Below are positions 46,607 through 59,557 of a DNA stretch of 64,000 nt, one piece after another. Within the stretch, counting starts at the first letter, position 1, and the number at the start of each line of letters is the position of its first letter. The DNA comes from Rhizopus sp. PT2906 (lineage: Eukaryota; Mucoromycota; Mucoromycetes; Mucorales; Rhizopodaceae). The notes below the pieces were generated by a model, which made no database searches, was not told where the DNA came from, and was given only the letters and a program-made list of their open reading frames with translations. The stretch is from contig JAMYHX010000221.1 of assembly GCA_025529335.1 (NCBI GenBank), positions 1 to 64,000 of the forward strand. Direction: 5' to 3'. The position numbers were made by a program, and so were the translations under genes.

Positions 46607-49600
46607 ATGTTTGACGAAGAGTCCTTGTTTAACGTCTTTAGTGGTGAGGCTACAGATAACTTTGATGATGTTAAAGACGATGAAATTCTTGACGATGTTG
46701 AAGAAGAGATTCAACCAGTCACTAAACGACGCAACGAAGACGATTCATTGAATGATCAAGATGGCAAAAAATTAAAAGTAGAAAACAAGGAGCTTCAAAA
46801 GTTTAGAGAAGATGTGGCTCAACAACCTACACCTATTGTTGCTGATACATTTGAGCAAGAAACATCCAGACAAGTTGCAAATATCGCAGGTCTTCAAGGA
46901 CAGCCCACTGCTGCTGAAGGTGAACAGATTGTGTTGAGTCACCAAGTTAGGCATCAAGTTGCGGTTCCTCCAAACTATCCCTATGTCCCCATCTCACAGC
47001 ACGTGCCGCCTGCTGATCCTGCTCGTACGTACCCATTTACCTTAGATCCTTTCCAGCGTGTAGCAGTGTCATCTATCGAACGAAATGAATCTGTATTGGT
47101 TTCAGCACATACTTCTGCTGGTAAAACAGTTGTGGCAGAATATGCTATTGCTCAATGCTTAAAAAACAAGCAACGTGTTATCTATACTTCTCCTATCAAG
47201 GTATTGATAAACAAGACATGTAATAACCGCAGCAAAAAAAAAAGCTGACATTATCATAGGCACTTTCTAATCAGAAATATCGTGAATTTACAGAAGAGTT
47301 TGGTGATGTAGGCTTGATGACGGGTGATGTTACTATCAATCCACATGCATCTTGTCTTGTTATGACAACTGAAATTTTAAGATCTATGTTATACCGTGGT
47401 TCTGAAATTATTCGTGAAGTCGCATGGGTTGTTTATGATGAAATTCACTATATGAGAGATTCAGGTACGCAGTTACTGTATATTTTTATAAAAGCAACAG
47501 ACTTTTTGACTTGTTTATATAGAACGTGGTGTTGTTTGGGAAGAATCGATCATTTTGTTACCTGACGCAGTTAGATACGTTTTCTTATCAGCTACAATTC
47601 CCAATGCTATGGAGTTTGCAGAATGGATTTGTAAGATACATCAACAGCCATGTCATATTGTCTATACCGATTTCCGACCTACTCCTCTTCAACATTATTT
47701 ATTCCCTGCCGGTGGCGATGGTATTCACTTAGTTGTAGACGAAAAGAGTAGATTTAGAGAAGACAACTTCCAGAGAGCCATTGCTGCTTTAAGCGACGCA
47801 AGAGGAGATGATCCCAGTGGACCCAATAGCCGTGGAAAGAAAGGAAAGACATACAAGGGCGGAAATAGCAGCGATGGTCCACCAGATATTTATCGTATTA
47901 TAAAAATGATCATGATGAAAAACTATCATCCTGTGATCGTGTTTAGTTTTTCCAAAAGAGAGTGTGAAGCAAATGCACTTGTCATGTCAAAGCTGGACTT
48001 TAATGACGATAGCGAACGAGACATGGTAAACCAAGTATTTACAAACGCCATCTCTGGATTAAACGAGGATGATCGCCAACTTCCACAAATTCAGCAATTA
48101 CTTCCACTTTTACGACGTGGTATCGGTGTCCATCATGGTGGTCTCTTACCCATTATGAAAGAAACGATCGAAGTTCTCTTCCAAGAAGGTCTTTTGAAAG
48201 TTCTGTTTGCTACTGAGACATTCTCTATTGGTTTAAACATGCCTGCTAAAACTGTTGTGTTCACTAGTGTTCGTAAATATGATGGCAAGTCTACTCGATG
48301 GGTAACGTCAGGTGAATATATCCAAATGTCTGGTCGTGCTGGTCGTCGTGGTCTTGATGAACGTGGTGTTGTTATTATGATGATTGACGAAAAGATGGAA
48401 CCCGCAGTAGCAAAGGGCATGGTTAAAGGTGAATCTGATCGTATGAACTCAGCCTTCCATTTGAGTTATAACATGATCTTGAACTTGCTTCGTGTTGAAG
48501 GTGTCAGTCCTGAATACATGTTAGAAAAGTGTTTCTACACCTTCCAGAATGACGCAAACATTCCTCAATTCGAAAATCAAATGAAGCAATTAGTAGCTGA
48601 AAAGGATAGCATACAGATTGAAGGCGAAGAAGAAATATCGACCTATTATGAACTTCGAAAACAGATCGATACTTATACTCAAGATGTGCGTGACGTTATG
48701 CTTCATCCCACTTACTCTTTACCATTTATGCAACCTGGGCGCTTAGTACGTGTAGAATACGAAAAGATGGACTTCGGTTGGGGCGCTGTTTTGAACTGTC
48801 AAAAGCTCAACAGCCGAAAGAGGGCATCCGACCAAGATAGTGAGCCCAATTATGTGGTTGACATATTATTAAACTGCTCTAAAGACAGTAGCCTTACAAA
48901 AGATGCAGCTGGTCAACCTACAGGTATCAAACCCGCCACGAATGATGATGAACGTAATCCACTGGTTATTCCAGTCAGCTTGCGTACTATTCAAAGTATC
49001 AGTCATATCCGACTTGTTCTTCCAAAAGATTTACGAAGTTCAGATACACGCAAAGCAGCATACAAATCCATTATGGAAGTAAAAAAGAGATTTCATGGAA
49101 ATATTCCGTTATTAGACCCCATCAATAACATGGGCATCAAAGATCCTTCATTCCAAAAACTGGTCAACAAGATTCTCAACTTGGAAAAGAGAGTGATGGA
49201 TCATCCATTGACTAAATCACCTGACTTGCCAGTTTTATATGAAACATATACAAGAAAGATGGAAATTACTGAAAAGATTAAAGATTTGAAGAGAAAGCTC
49301 GTTGAGGCTCAATCTATAGTACAGCTGGAAGAACTTAAGAATAGAAAGCGTGTGCTAAGAAGGTATGTATTCTTTAAACATTCTAAAACAACTAGCTGAC
49401 ACCGCATTTAGACTGGGCTTTACTACTTCATCAGACGTTGTGGAAATGAAGGGTCGTGTTGCCTGTGAGATTAGTTCAGGTGATGAATTATTATTGACAG
49501 AAATGATTTTCCAAGGTGTCTTTAATGATCTTACAGTGGATCAATCAGTTGCCGTTTTAAGTTGCTTTGTATTTGATGAAAAAGTGGATGCGAAAGCAAA

Positions 49601-49961
49601 ATTACAAGAAGAATTATCTGCACCTCTTCGATTAATGCAAGAAACAGCGCGTAGGATAGCCAAGGTTGCTAATGAGTGTAAAATGAATCTTGATGAAGAA
49701 GAATATGTCGGAAAGTTTAAACCAGAACTGATGGATGTTGTGTTTGCTTGGTGTCAAGGGGCAAAATTCTCGCAGATCTGTAAGATGACGACTGTATATG
49801 AAGGATCCCTTATTCGTGTGTTTAGACGACTGGAAGAACTTTTAAGGCAAATGTGTGCAGCAGCCAAGAGTATTGGAAACAGTGAATTAGAAAATAAGTT
49901 TTCAGAGGGTATCAATAGAATTCACAGAGACATCATTTTCGCAGCATCGCTTTATTTGTAA
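46607..49961 (+). CDS. MTR4: Mtr4-type Ski2-like exosome RNA helicase
   Basis: Four exons give about 1,050 residues. An acidic N-terminus is followed by the helicase core: [20 protein letters not shown], Walker [31 protein letters not shown] (spliced), [12 protein letters not shown] box in [15 protein letters not shown], motif [30 protein letters not shown], motif [20 protein letters not shown] and motif [17 protein letters not shown]. The arch/KOW region and C-terminal helical bundle complete it (ending ASLYL). It unwinds and feeds nuclear RNAs to the exosome, in TRAMP with poly(A) polymerases. The MTR4 rather than SKI2 choice rests on the NYPYVPIS...YPFTLDPFQ start and total length. Confidence 0.95.
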
Positions 49962-49994
49962 AAGAAATATATATTATGCATTACATTCAATAAA

Positions 49995-52900
49995 CTATGG
50001 AAATTCTTTCGCCATACCATCTTGTAACTGTGTGAGTTGTTCAAGTAGTTGTTCATCGTTCAAGTTCGCCTGGTCTAATTGAAGCATCTTGTCTGCAAAC
50101 TAGTCAAAGTTATTAAATACGCTTTATTACTTTGTTTCTTTACCCATAGCAACTTTCGTTCTTTACTGACTTCTTTTGCTTTTTCGTTAGTATAAGCAGT
50201 CTGTTTATTCTTTTTCAACTAGAAAAGATTTAGAGATATGATGCTTTTTTTTTTATATATACCTCTTTAACTATTTGATACGCAGCTAATAAGAGGCTTT
50301 TAGGATAGCCAAGCAACTGAGCAATTTGAAGACCTATTGAATTGATATTAAAAAAATTGTTTACCATATAATGAAGCAAACCATAATTTTGTTCAGTAGA
50401 CAAATGTCCATCCTCTATTTTATATTGATAATCAACCATACAATTTCGATCGTCCATCTTTAAATTGTATAAATAAGCCCCACAAAAAGATAACCTATTG
50501 CATTTACCCTAACGTCCACTTTAAGCCGTAAGTTGACTACATTGGGATATATAACCAACGTTCGTGTCAGTTCATGAAGATGAGTTGCAAAAAAGCAAAA
50601 CGCCTACAAAGACAAGAAAAAGCAAGAGATATTCTTATTTAGTAAAGCTTTACTTACCTTTGTCTTGGCGAGCTCTTCACACACAGCCGCCGCGATCCCA
50701 ACAGCATTATTGGGAGAAGTGCTGCGACAAAGTTCATCGATGATCACAACACTTGAGCTTGTCACATGTTGTAGCAAATAAGCCGTTTCCTTCATTTCTG
50801 TCATAAAAGAAGATGTGTTGGTATCCGAAAGGATATTGTCATTTGCTAATCTTGACAATAACTTGTTTGATATTAATCTATTATCAAGTCTCTCATAGCA
50901 TATTAATCTATACCTGATCACATAATCTAAAAGATGCATATTCTGCAGGGACACTGGTATAATAATGGGTTCAAAATCGATTAAAAAAATGGAGAGAGAT
51001 AATGCTTACAATGAGCCAATATGAGCCATCACATTGAGTAATGCTACTTGCCGTAAATAGGTTGATTTACCACTCATGTTGGGTCCTGTAATAAATTGGA
51101 AGCTGCTTGATAATGAAGCAAAGGTATCGTTTGGCACTAATGGAAATGTTAAGATATGATCAAGAATAGGATGCCGACCCGACTTTATAGCCAAGACATC
51201 AGAAAACGTTGGACGAACTAATATTTGGCATTAGATACTAAAGCTATAGTTTTGACACTTACCATAACCATATGAAAGCTTGCATGAAGCCAATGAGGCA
51301 AGCATATCCAAGAGAGCAATAGCTTCTGATGCTTTGTACAGTATGTTGATATTATCTCTGAATACTTGTAACAATTCAGATACAACTCTTTTTGATTAAA
51401 TGAAAAGTTAGTACAAGTACTTGCAAATAAGAAGAAAAAAAAATTGCATACTTATCAGACATCAGGTACACTTCCATGAGAGATTCATTTATTCTACTAT
51501 TTGATTGAAGCTAGAAAATAAAGACTGTTAGCCTATTTTACTCTAGCGATACGTTGTATTACTATTTCCAATGTCGTAAAATGAAGCATTTTTCTTTTGG
51601 TGACAACATTAATAAATTTATCAGGCAGCGTATTTCCATCAGAGAGTTCACTCGTGGGCATTTGAATAAAGAATCCACTTGAAGCGCTGAACTGTAGCTT
51701 CATTTTTAGTCCAGTAGTTTCTAAAAAAAAAATACTTAGTATGAACCATATATTCAAAGAAGCAGCCTACCCGAGTATTCAGATACAAGCTCATATGTGT
51801 CTTCAATTGCTTCTTTATAAGCTTGTCTGGCTATCATTTATTTTAGTAACAAAATCTAACATGTTTAACCAAATTGAACTTGCCAACATCAAGCAAGCCG
51901 TTAACTCCAGCCTAAAAACCATTAGATAAAAACACGCATTATTTATGGTTGTCTTCTAACCTTTACGGCATAGCATTTTTGATTTCTTAGCCCAAGTCCC
52001 GTCCTTTCTATTCCAACATCTTCATTGATAACATTATTAATTATCTCCTCAAGCTCAGCTATATATAAAGCAAGATAAATACATAAGTTACCTTTTGTAC
52101 TTGCTTGTCTTACCGAAAATAGGCTCAGATAAAATCTGCATAAAATAAATCAACAAGCAAATACGATACAAGATTGTCTTACCTTATATATTGCTGTTGA
52201 CAATACACAGCTCCCATCAGGGTTAGAATGACATGGTAATTGAAAAGCAATATTCTGTATAGACTTGATTGATTGCTTCAGACAAATCGCTTGATTGATT
52301 TTTGATTCAGAATGATGGACAGCCAACATTTGTCGACCAACTGATTTGTTATTGGCGTTGGGTAACTTGACAATGAATGATATCATGTAATCCAGGTCAC
52401 TCAAGGGCTGTAAAGAAGACTGAATGTTAAACAAACACGTTTCACTTGCTGATAATTCCTGTATGGCATCTAATCGATCTGTAATAACCTCTAAACAGCA
52501 AGAGGGCTGTAATATATTCATTCGGAGAAGGCGCTTTCCCATAGGAGTGATTGTTTTATCAAGGATACCAAGCAGAGTATTTTCTTTGTTGGTGTTTATG
52601 ATATTTGTAACCAGTTCAAGGTTTCTTGAAGTAATTGTATCTAAATACGTTATCCAAAAATTTAGTACAAACTTTGCACTATTTAGCCTTACCAATCATC
52701 AATGTGCCTATGCGTATAGTTATTTATATTAAATGAATCACAATAAGAAATACTATTGATTACCTTCAGCACCTTGGTATGAGAATTTGATGGTATTCTC
52801 AGCAAAAGCAAGACTTTCATTTTGTAACAAATAGTAAAATGTACCAGAAGTAGCTGCCAAACAGTAATATCTATAGATACAGTTATTAAAAAAAGAGGTT

Positions 52901-53525
52901 TGCTTTGAAACCTTTACTTTGGAGATACACCAACAAGCAATCCTGGAATATCCTCTTGTAGTCCATAGTGTTTTATATAGTCAATACCCATCTCATCATT
53001 AAAGTACTTTCTGGGTAAGAAAATAAAAGAAACATGCGGGAATTGCTGTTCTATTAGTTGGTATAGCTTGCTGCGTTCCTTTATTTCCTCGGAGCTCTTA
53101 TTGCCAAAAGAGCTTACAAGTATCTTTTGTGGATCATTTAGATTAATTTTTTGTATAGTTCTTGCAAATGTTGTTGAATCAGCAAACTATTGAATCTATC
53201 TAAGAAGACAATTTGTGATATACAAGGATTATACCTGTGATAAAGTACATTCGCAGCTGTTGACGTCAAATATGCAAATACCCACTTCAACAGCCACACC
53301 TCCACCTTCAGTAACAGACATGATACATTTTGGAGCTTGTCTTCTTGCAACAGCTGTCGTCGCTGTCTTGGGTCGCGCTGATACTCCACCGGCTGTAGGT
53401 CTATTGGATGCCTGTTGAGTGACCCTTTGAGTATAAACACTCTTTGTTGCATTTGAGCTTCCAGGTAAAGAAACGCGGGAAGATGATACGGTTATAACCG
53501 AAGACAACTGTTTACTTTTGTCCAT
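49995..53525 (-). CDS. MSH4: Msh4, meiotic MutS homologue
   Basis: A minus-strand gene of many short exons, from ATG 53525 to the stop at 49995. N-terminal, poorly conserved Ser/Thr-rich part; then a connector domain start with GGGVAVEVGICIFDVNSCEC. The lever/core follows (NTLLGILDKTITPMGKRLLR). The ATPase has Walker A in GPNMSGKSTYLRQVALLNVM, Walker B VVIIDELCRSTSPNNAVGIA and FFATHLHELTRTL; after a short intron it goes on with YKIEDGHLSTEQNYGLL. The lack of a mismatch-recognition Phe-x-Glu domain and the overall similarity fit MSH4, which with MSH5 stabilises Holliday-type crossover intermediates in meiosis. It is tail-to-tail with MTR4, 33 bp apart. Its presence implies a meiotic crossover pathway. 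Confidence 0.9.
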
Positions 53526-53642
53526 TTTAAAATATTAAAGAAGAATAAAAAAAATACGAAAAAGCCTTTCTTTTTTTTTTTATCCAGCATGATAACAACA
53601 AAAAATATATACAACATTTATTAAAATAAGGAATAATAGCCT

Positions 53643-55461
53643 TTAGTTGATCGTCTTCTTTTTGCCTCTGTTTAAGCTAGGCCCCCATACTTTGACCGTA
53701 AAATCAGCCGAACAACTGGCAAGGATAGGCTCAGTAGGATGAAAATTCACTGCATACACTCGATCTGTGTGGCCTTCCAATCGCTGCATCAACTCTGCGC
53801 TATCCTATAACAACAAATGAGTACTTTTGGCTCGTCAAAAGAGTCTTTTGGATCTTACTTCTCCAACATTATAAAGGTATGCATATGGATCTGCACTTCC
53901 TGTAGCAAGCAGTACACTCTTTTCTTCCTTGAGCTCTTGAGGATCTAGTAGATAATCAGCTGGTGTCGTTGCAATGTCGATATCCCCATAGTCATTCGCC
54001 ACAGAGTGTTTACTCAAGATGGATGAATTATCTAATAGATTGTCAGCATAATCTCTATTGTTATAGATTGCATATGGCTTACATCCACTTCCACAATAGA
54101 ATGATGACTTGATAGGCCAGTTTTTGTTTTTGAATCCTTTTAGTGAATGTACAAGTCGAAGTTCTGATTTGGGTGGATCCATACCACGGTCATAGACGCG
54201 TAGTACTAAAAATAATTGTATTAATAATCGTAATGATGAATCAAGTGCCCTTACAGTTATCATAACTATTGACTGCCATATATCGAGGTTCGTCATAATC
54301 ATTAACTAATTTAAAGTGATCAATTGAATGTGGATAAGCAAGACAAAGGTTCTTACTAGCTCTTCTTGAAGCATCTGTGCTTCTTCTACCAATGGATATA
54401 TGTGTGATTGGCATTTGGGTATGATCATTCTGTCTATTTGATATACATTGTTCTAACTGTTGTTAATACATAAAGCCTCTGATCATCTTTTTGCCCCTTA
54501 CTTGATCGAATATCCCACACTTTCAATACACCTTGTGCATCTCCTGTAATGACATGAACACCGTCTCTTGATGCATACAATGTATTCACCATGGCATCGT
54601 TACGAATAACTAACGCCGGCCCTTCCAATCGAGTATCTACCATAGCCAGCACTTTTCGAGAGGTGCCGTAATAAAAGATATTTGGATCAACAAAGTCCCA
54701 TCCTACACACTGTACGAGTCCTTCTGTGTCGTAGCTATTATTCATCTTTCCTGTTTCGACATCCCATGTTTTACATGTTTCATCATAAGCACCAGATAAT
54801 AAAGTAGATGAATCTGGTGTCCATGCAACGTCGGATATGTTTAATGTATGACCCTTTAGACAGTATGTTTCCTTTTGAGCCGAAGCTGTGTCCCAGATAC
54901 GAACGGTCTTATCAAACGAACCAGAGGCTAGTAGAGCGCCGTTGGGGGAAAACTCGACGGTATAGACTGCACCCAAGTGACCCTAAGTATATACTAAGTA
55001 CAAGGAATAGTATAACTTTTTTTTTTCTTACTTTAAGTTCGTAACGTAATTGAAAAGGTTTTCCATCACGAGTGTCATGAGGATAAACTAGATGTTGGAA
55101 TTAGTCATCATAACAAGTTTGTAAAATAAAGGCATCTACTTGATTGAAATGGCTCCATGTCTCCACTTGCTTCCTGGACAACCTTTGAAATCATCTCTTT
55201 TCCAGTAGGTGATACTTCATTATCAATAACAAATGGTCCCGTTTTGTATGGTATGCCTCCTTGAGATATAGAAGCTGCATATCTTGCTGACAAGTCATAG
55301 ATGCTTTTCTTCAAGGCGATATTCTCTTTATCTAATATGTCAACCTTTTGTTTAAGCTGTTTTACTTCTTTTAATAGCTTTTCTACTTGCTGATCTCGAT
55401 TGATTCCTAAAGAGGTTTTTGAAGAAGAAGGTGGTTGTCTTTGACTAGGCAACACATCCAT
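53643..55461 (-). CDS. WD40-repeat protein with N-terminal coiled coil
   Basis: Multi-exon gene, ATG 55461, stop 53643. Residues about 20-70 form a coiled coil (DQQVEKLLKEVKQLKQKVDI, then LDKENIALKKSIYDLSARYA). WD40 repeats follow: YELKGHLGAVYTVEFSPNG with GSFDKTVRIWD, LKGHTLNISDVAWTPDSS with GAYDETCKTWD, GDAQGVLKVWD, and at the end LEGHTDRVYAVNFHPTEPI with SCSADFTVKVWG. A non-canonical insert with poorly conserved blades lies between (around 54340-53880). It is probably a scaffold. I do not recognise a specific orthologue; Tup1- or splicing-type WD proteins are possible but not supported by a diagnostic motif. Confidence 0.82.
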
Positions 55462-55689
55462 AATTTAGCACTTGGAAGATACCAAAATGATGTCGCAAGA
55501 AAAAAGAAAAAATTAAAGTGTCGCAGTTTTAATACGATACACACACTACAATCACACATAATTCAGTTTCGTACGAAAATGTAAATTAACCTTCCGCAAA
55601 TTTTGTACCAAATGTTTGGAAAGCCATTGCTCATCCCCTTCAGTGTTTGGAGACTCCATGTTTACAAAGAATAAGCTTTGACATGTTTA

Positions 55690-56345
55690 TTAACAGAATA
55701 TAAAGTAAAAAAGAAAAATCAATATTTCGTCGACCCTCCTTTTGCGGCAATTACTGCCTCGCATCGAGCCTTCATACTTCCGACCAAACATGCCGCTAAT
55801 CTAAGGCTTATTTTCTTCCACTCTTCTCTCAATACAATGCTCAACTCTTCAGTATTTCTTATCTCACTTCTTCTTTCCTTGATAAGTTTACCCGAAGCGA
55901 GCCCAAACATGCTCTATCGGATTTAAATCAGGACTTTGTGCGGGCCAGTATTCAAAGCTCCTGATTTGGTGGATTTCCTTCCACCATCGTGCATAGCCAC
56001 CAGTATGACAGCTAGCTCCATCCTCTTGGAACATAAAGTCTCTGTCCTCTTGCTGGCAGAGTTGTGCGAACCAGGGATGAAAATTTTGGGCTAAAATATT
56101 GATATATTTATCTTGATCAACTGTGCCGTCAACCAAGACCAAAAGACCAAAATCACAGCATGAAAGCAGCTCCAAATCATCACTCCACTACCTCCATACT
56201 TCTTCGTTGACATAATATGCTTAGCGTCATATCGTTCACTAACTTTTCTGATGACTATGGCGCCATCATCGTTACCGGTAACGGTGAACCGAGATTCATC
56301 ACTCCAAATGACGAGACCGAATTATGTGTCCCTCGTGCCTGTACG
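55690..56345 (-). mobile_element. Tc1/mariner transposase relic (DD34E type)
   Basis: Reading on the minus strand from about 56345: VIWSDESRFTVTG (first catalytic Asp), KYGGSGVMIWSCF, then after a frame change near 56160 LVLVDGTVDQDKYINILAQN, FQEDGASCHTGGYARWW (second Asp) and YWPAQSPDLNPIEHVWAR (Glu), the order and spacing of Tc1-like DD34E transposases. A further frame change near 55905 leads to a tail ending GGSTKY. The N-terminal DNA-binding part is missing, and at least two frameshifts are present, so the relic is inactive. A CAGTGTTTGGAGACTCC sequence at 55638-55654 looks like a Tc1-type terminal repeat, but its partner was not found. Confidence 0.88.
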
Positions 56346-56639
56346 TTGTTTTTAAAAAAAAGGACAAGGACGCATACAAGCAATCTGTTTAATGAAGTGA
56401 GTATGTTTTCTAGTTTAATTGAGCTGTAGTAATGAATTGATTCTGTCGAGTGAATACGCTTTTGAAAACATGCGTTCTAGAACTGTTTTCGAAAACAAAT
56501 GATTTATTGTGTTCTTATTTAACAATAGTTGTCAAAAAAAAGTTGTCATTTGAATATATTGTGTAAATCATTGAATGTACTTCCACTTCTTTAACTTTTT
56601 TCTCTTCTTTTGTTTGACTTATATCCTTACATACACACT

Positions 56640-59307
56640 ATGCCTTCTCTTACAGCGATACATCGTCTCAAAGAAAAATACAGGTTAAAGCGGCTGCAAG
56701 TAGAGAATGGTTTGTTTTTTCTCTATGTTTAATATACACTCCATCTCACATAGTACCTTTTTAAATCTAATAGCAGATATTGAAAAATGTGAAGACTGTG
56801 ACCAGTTTAGGCATAAAAACAAAAGTAGCTATAAATGCTCGCTCTACGTAAACAGTAAGTATACGTATATACGCATTTCAAAAGGTTCAATGTAATGATA
56901 TTCAAAATGACACAGAGAAAAGAAAAATTGGTTCAAAAGATGATGTCGGAACAAAGATAGAGAAAGGAAAGGGGAAAAAACAGCGTCTTGTAGAGGCCAG
57001 TGGCAGTAAAAGTAATGATCAAGTCCAAATATGCAAATCATGCGGCCAAATGGGGCATAAAAGTGCAAGGTCCAAAGAATTTAGTAACTACAAGGCAACA
57101 CTAGATGAAGCACTGAAAAATGAACTTGGGGACAATTATGAGCGCTTTACACGCAAAGTCTACCTTGAAACTGTTATAAGACCAGAATACAAGGAATCAT
57201 TTACGGAGAAAATCGTCAAACTAAGCGCTTTCATTAGAAATGTGCTTTTTCGGGCGCAACTGTTTGTCAACGCGTATATTGTTAATAACAAGGGCTCCGT
57301 TGATTTGGCTGTTATAACGCAACAAAACTTTTGGTATGCTATCTCGCAACTGATTATGGGTCAAAAGATTACAAACAAGACCTAAATTTCCAACAGTGTT
57401 GCCCTTGGTTTCGAGGATTTTAAAGCAGTGCACCCGTCAATCGTGTTTTCCATTAAGGACAACCCTATAAAGGGTTACAGTGATGCTTTGTCTGCTGCTT
57501 GTGTTGTCCTTGCAACTGCCTATTTGAGCTACATTGTAGAAAATTTTCAAAGAAGAGTTATATATTACTTGACTGTCAGACTTGCTATCATTTATCAGGT
57601 AAGTTTTTAGTTATATACTTATATACTTAGATGCGACATCGATGTTCATTGCGTATATAATTAGGATAAGCCCAAAGGGCTTTTGTATAAGTTGGCTGAC
57701 GACTTTTGTTGGGAACTTTTGACCAATGGAGAACCCAAGTGGCCCATCAAGTACTTCGACCTTGTTACAATCCAGCATATAGAACAAATACTTCCTATAT
57801 ATGATGGATTACAAGCTAGGCTTCCTATACCGCCTACTGTAAAGAATCTCGCCGCCTTTCCAACAAAATTTGTGCCTGCTTTGGCTGCTATAATATCAGA
57901 GCTTGAACAACTGTGTGTCGAGCATGAAGACGATAACGCAAAAATGCCTAGACGCTTCTCACTAATGCCTACGCCGTCTATGCGTTGGCGCTATATTTCA
58001 ATAAATGCAAAGGCATTGCAAACCATTACAAAGCACAAGAGCGACGGCACGTACAAAGGCAATGTAAGCTTGTTTTATTCGATTTTTAACTTCAAGTTTG
58101 GCTACGAAAGCCTGGACAAAATTCCTGAAAGTCAAAACAAGTTTACCTGTTGCATTCAAACAGATGGTTTTGGTGCATGCTTTACCTTTGCAAGAAAGGC
58201 AAAAGAAGAAAAATCGACGATACAGCTGGGTTTGGAAGACTTTTCTGATCAAGAAGTACAAGAGTGTTTTCTGCCCTGTGCTGTAGATCCCGGAAGAACA
58301 CATGTATTTACAGCGACTATACAGCATGAAGAGGGAAATTTAGAAACAAGAAGATGTAGTGAAAAAGAAAGGCAATGCTACAGTGGTGCAAAAAGAAGAA
58401 CTTGCCAGATAGAAAAGTTAAAACTAAGGACTGGCATAAAAGCAATAGAGACAGGCTTCCCTTCAGCAAAGACTGTTGACATGGAGAAGACCAATACATA
58501 TGTCACATATGCTCTAGTCAATATACAGCACTTATTCCGTTTTTACAATGAAAATTCAGCACCATTTCGTTTCTATGACTACCAAGGCAAACAAAGGTCA
58601 AATGCAGAAATGGCCAATATATTGATTAACGGAGGAAAAAAATACAACAAAGCAAAGCGGAAAAAAACAAAGCAGAATCGAAAACAGCGTAAAAAGAAAA
58701 GAAAGAAAAGGCAAAAAACAGCCAAATGTAATTATGGCAATAGTATTTAACGTTTAAAGGGTTATTGACAACGATATAATTAGGCCATCTGCTATAGAAA
58801 AGGAAAGAGTAGCTTGGAAAAACAAGTTCCAATATTCCAATTCGATTCCTCTGGTTGTTTTTGGAGATGGCATGAAGAACAAAGACACTGTTGCCATCAG
58901 GGGTCATGTTAGCGGCGTCACGGGGATACTACAGAAGGAACTCCTCCAGAGATCAAGGCAGTACAAGAATGTCCTGGTGGGCATAAATGAGTTCCGAACG
59001 TCGAAGGTATTCTTATGAAATCAGACTGATAAAGTCAATGTTATTTAATGACAGTTTTGTTTCATCAACTATTTAGGTTTGCAACAACTGTAAACAGAAG
59101 GGACTAGAACAAAAGAAGCTCTCGAATGGTAAAAAGTCCCACAGTATATTAGATTGCAAAATCTGCAATATACTGTGGAACAGAGATACAAATGCAAGTA
59201 AAAACATGCTCGATATCTCTTGGGCCATTTGGAGAGGTGAAGGAAGACCCTCGGTTTTCATTAGAGAAATCGCCGTCGAGAACACGGTTCCCTCCAACAG
59301 GGTTTAG
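56640..59307 (+). pseudogene. Fanzor (eukaryotic TnpB-like nuclease) near full length, with lesions
   Basis: Start at ATG 56640. Early exons encode a zinc motif (KCEDCDQFRHKNKSSYKCSL) and a zinc knuckle (CKSCGQMGHKSARS). Then come LDEALKNELGDNYERF, an intron at 57599-57664, and a long exon with the RuvC-I motif AVDPGRTHVFTATI. A Lys-rich linker and the motif IPLVVFGDGM follow. The last intron is at 59007-59076, then VCNNCKQKG...CKICN (zinc ribbon) and RuvC-III NRDTNASKNML. This order is that of the TnpB/Fanzor family, RNA-guided DNA nucleases in eukaryotes. Lesions: TAA at 57383-57385; a frameshift in the Lys-rich tract (about 58630-58740); and, in the downstream frame, TAA at 58755-58757. 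The exon between 56830 and 56885 has uncertain splice sites. Confidence 0.88.
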
Positions 59308-59557
59308 ATATATACAAGTAAGTGAAGTCGTATTTTTGCAATTTTTATAATACAATTTATACAAAAAAGCGACAAGCCAGTGCGACATCTCTTTCTGGAA
59401 ATAGTGTAAAAGGGTACGAAATCTTGGTATATATGGCTGTATTTGCCTTAAGCCACATCACACACCTTAATTTTTATTCTCAGTACAATTCTTGCATATT
59501 AACACACGGTCAGCCCCCCTCTCTCTGTCTTTTTTCTTTTTCTTCACTTCGTGTGCA

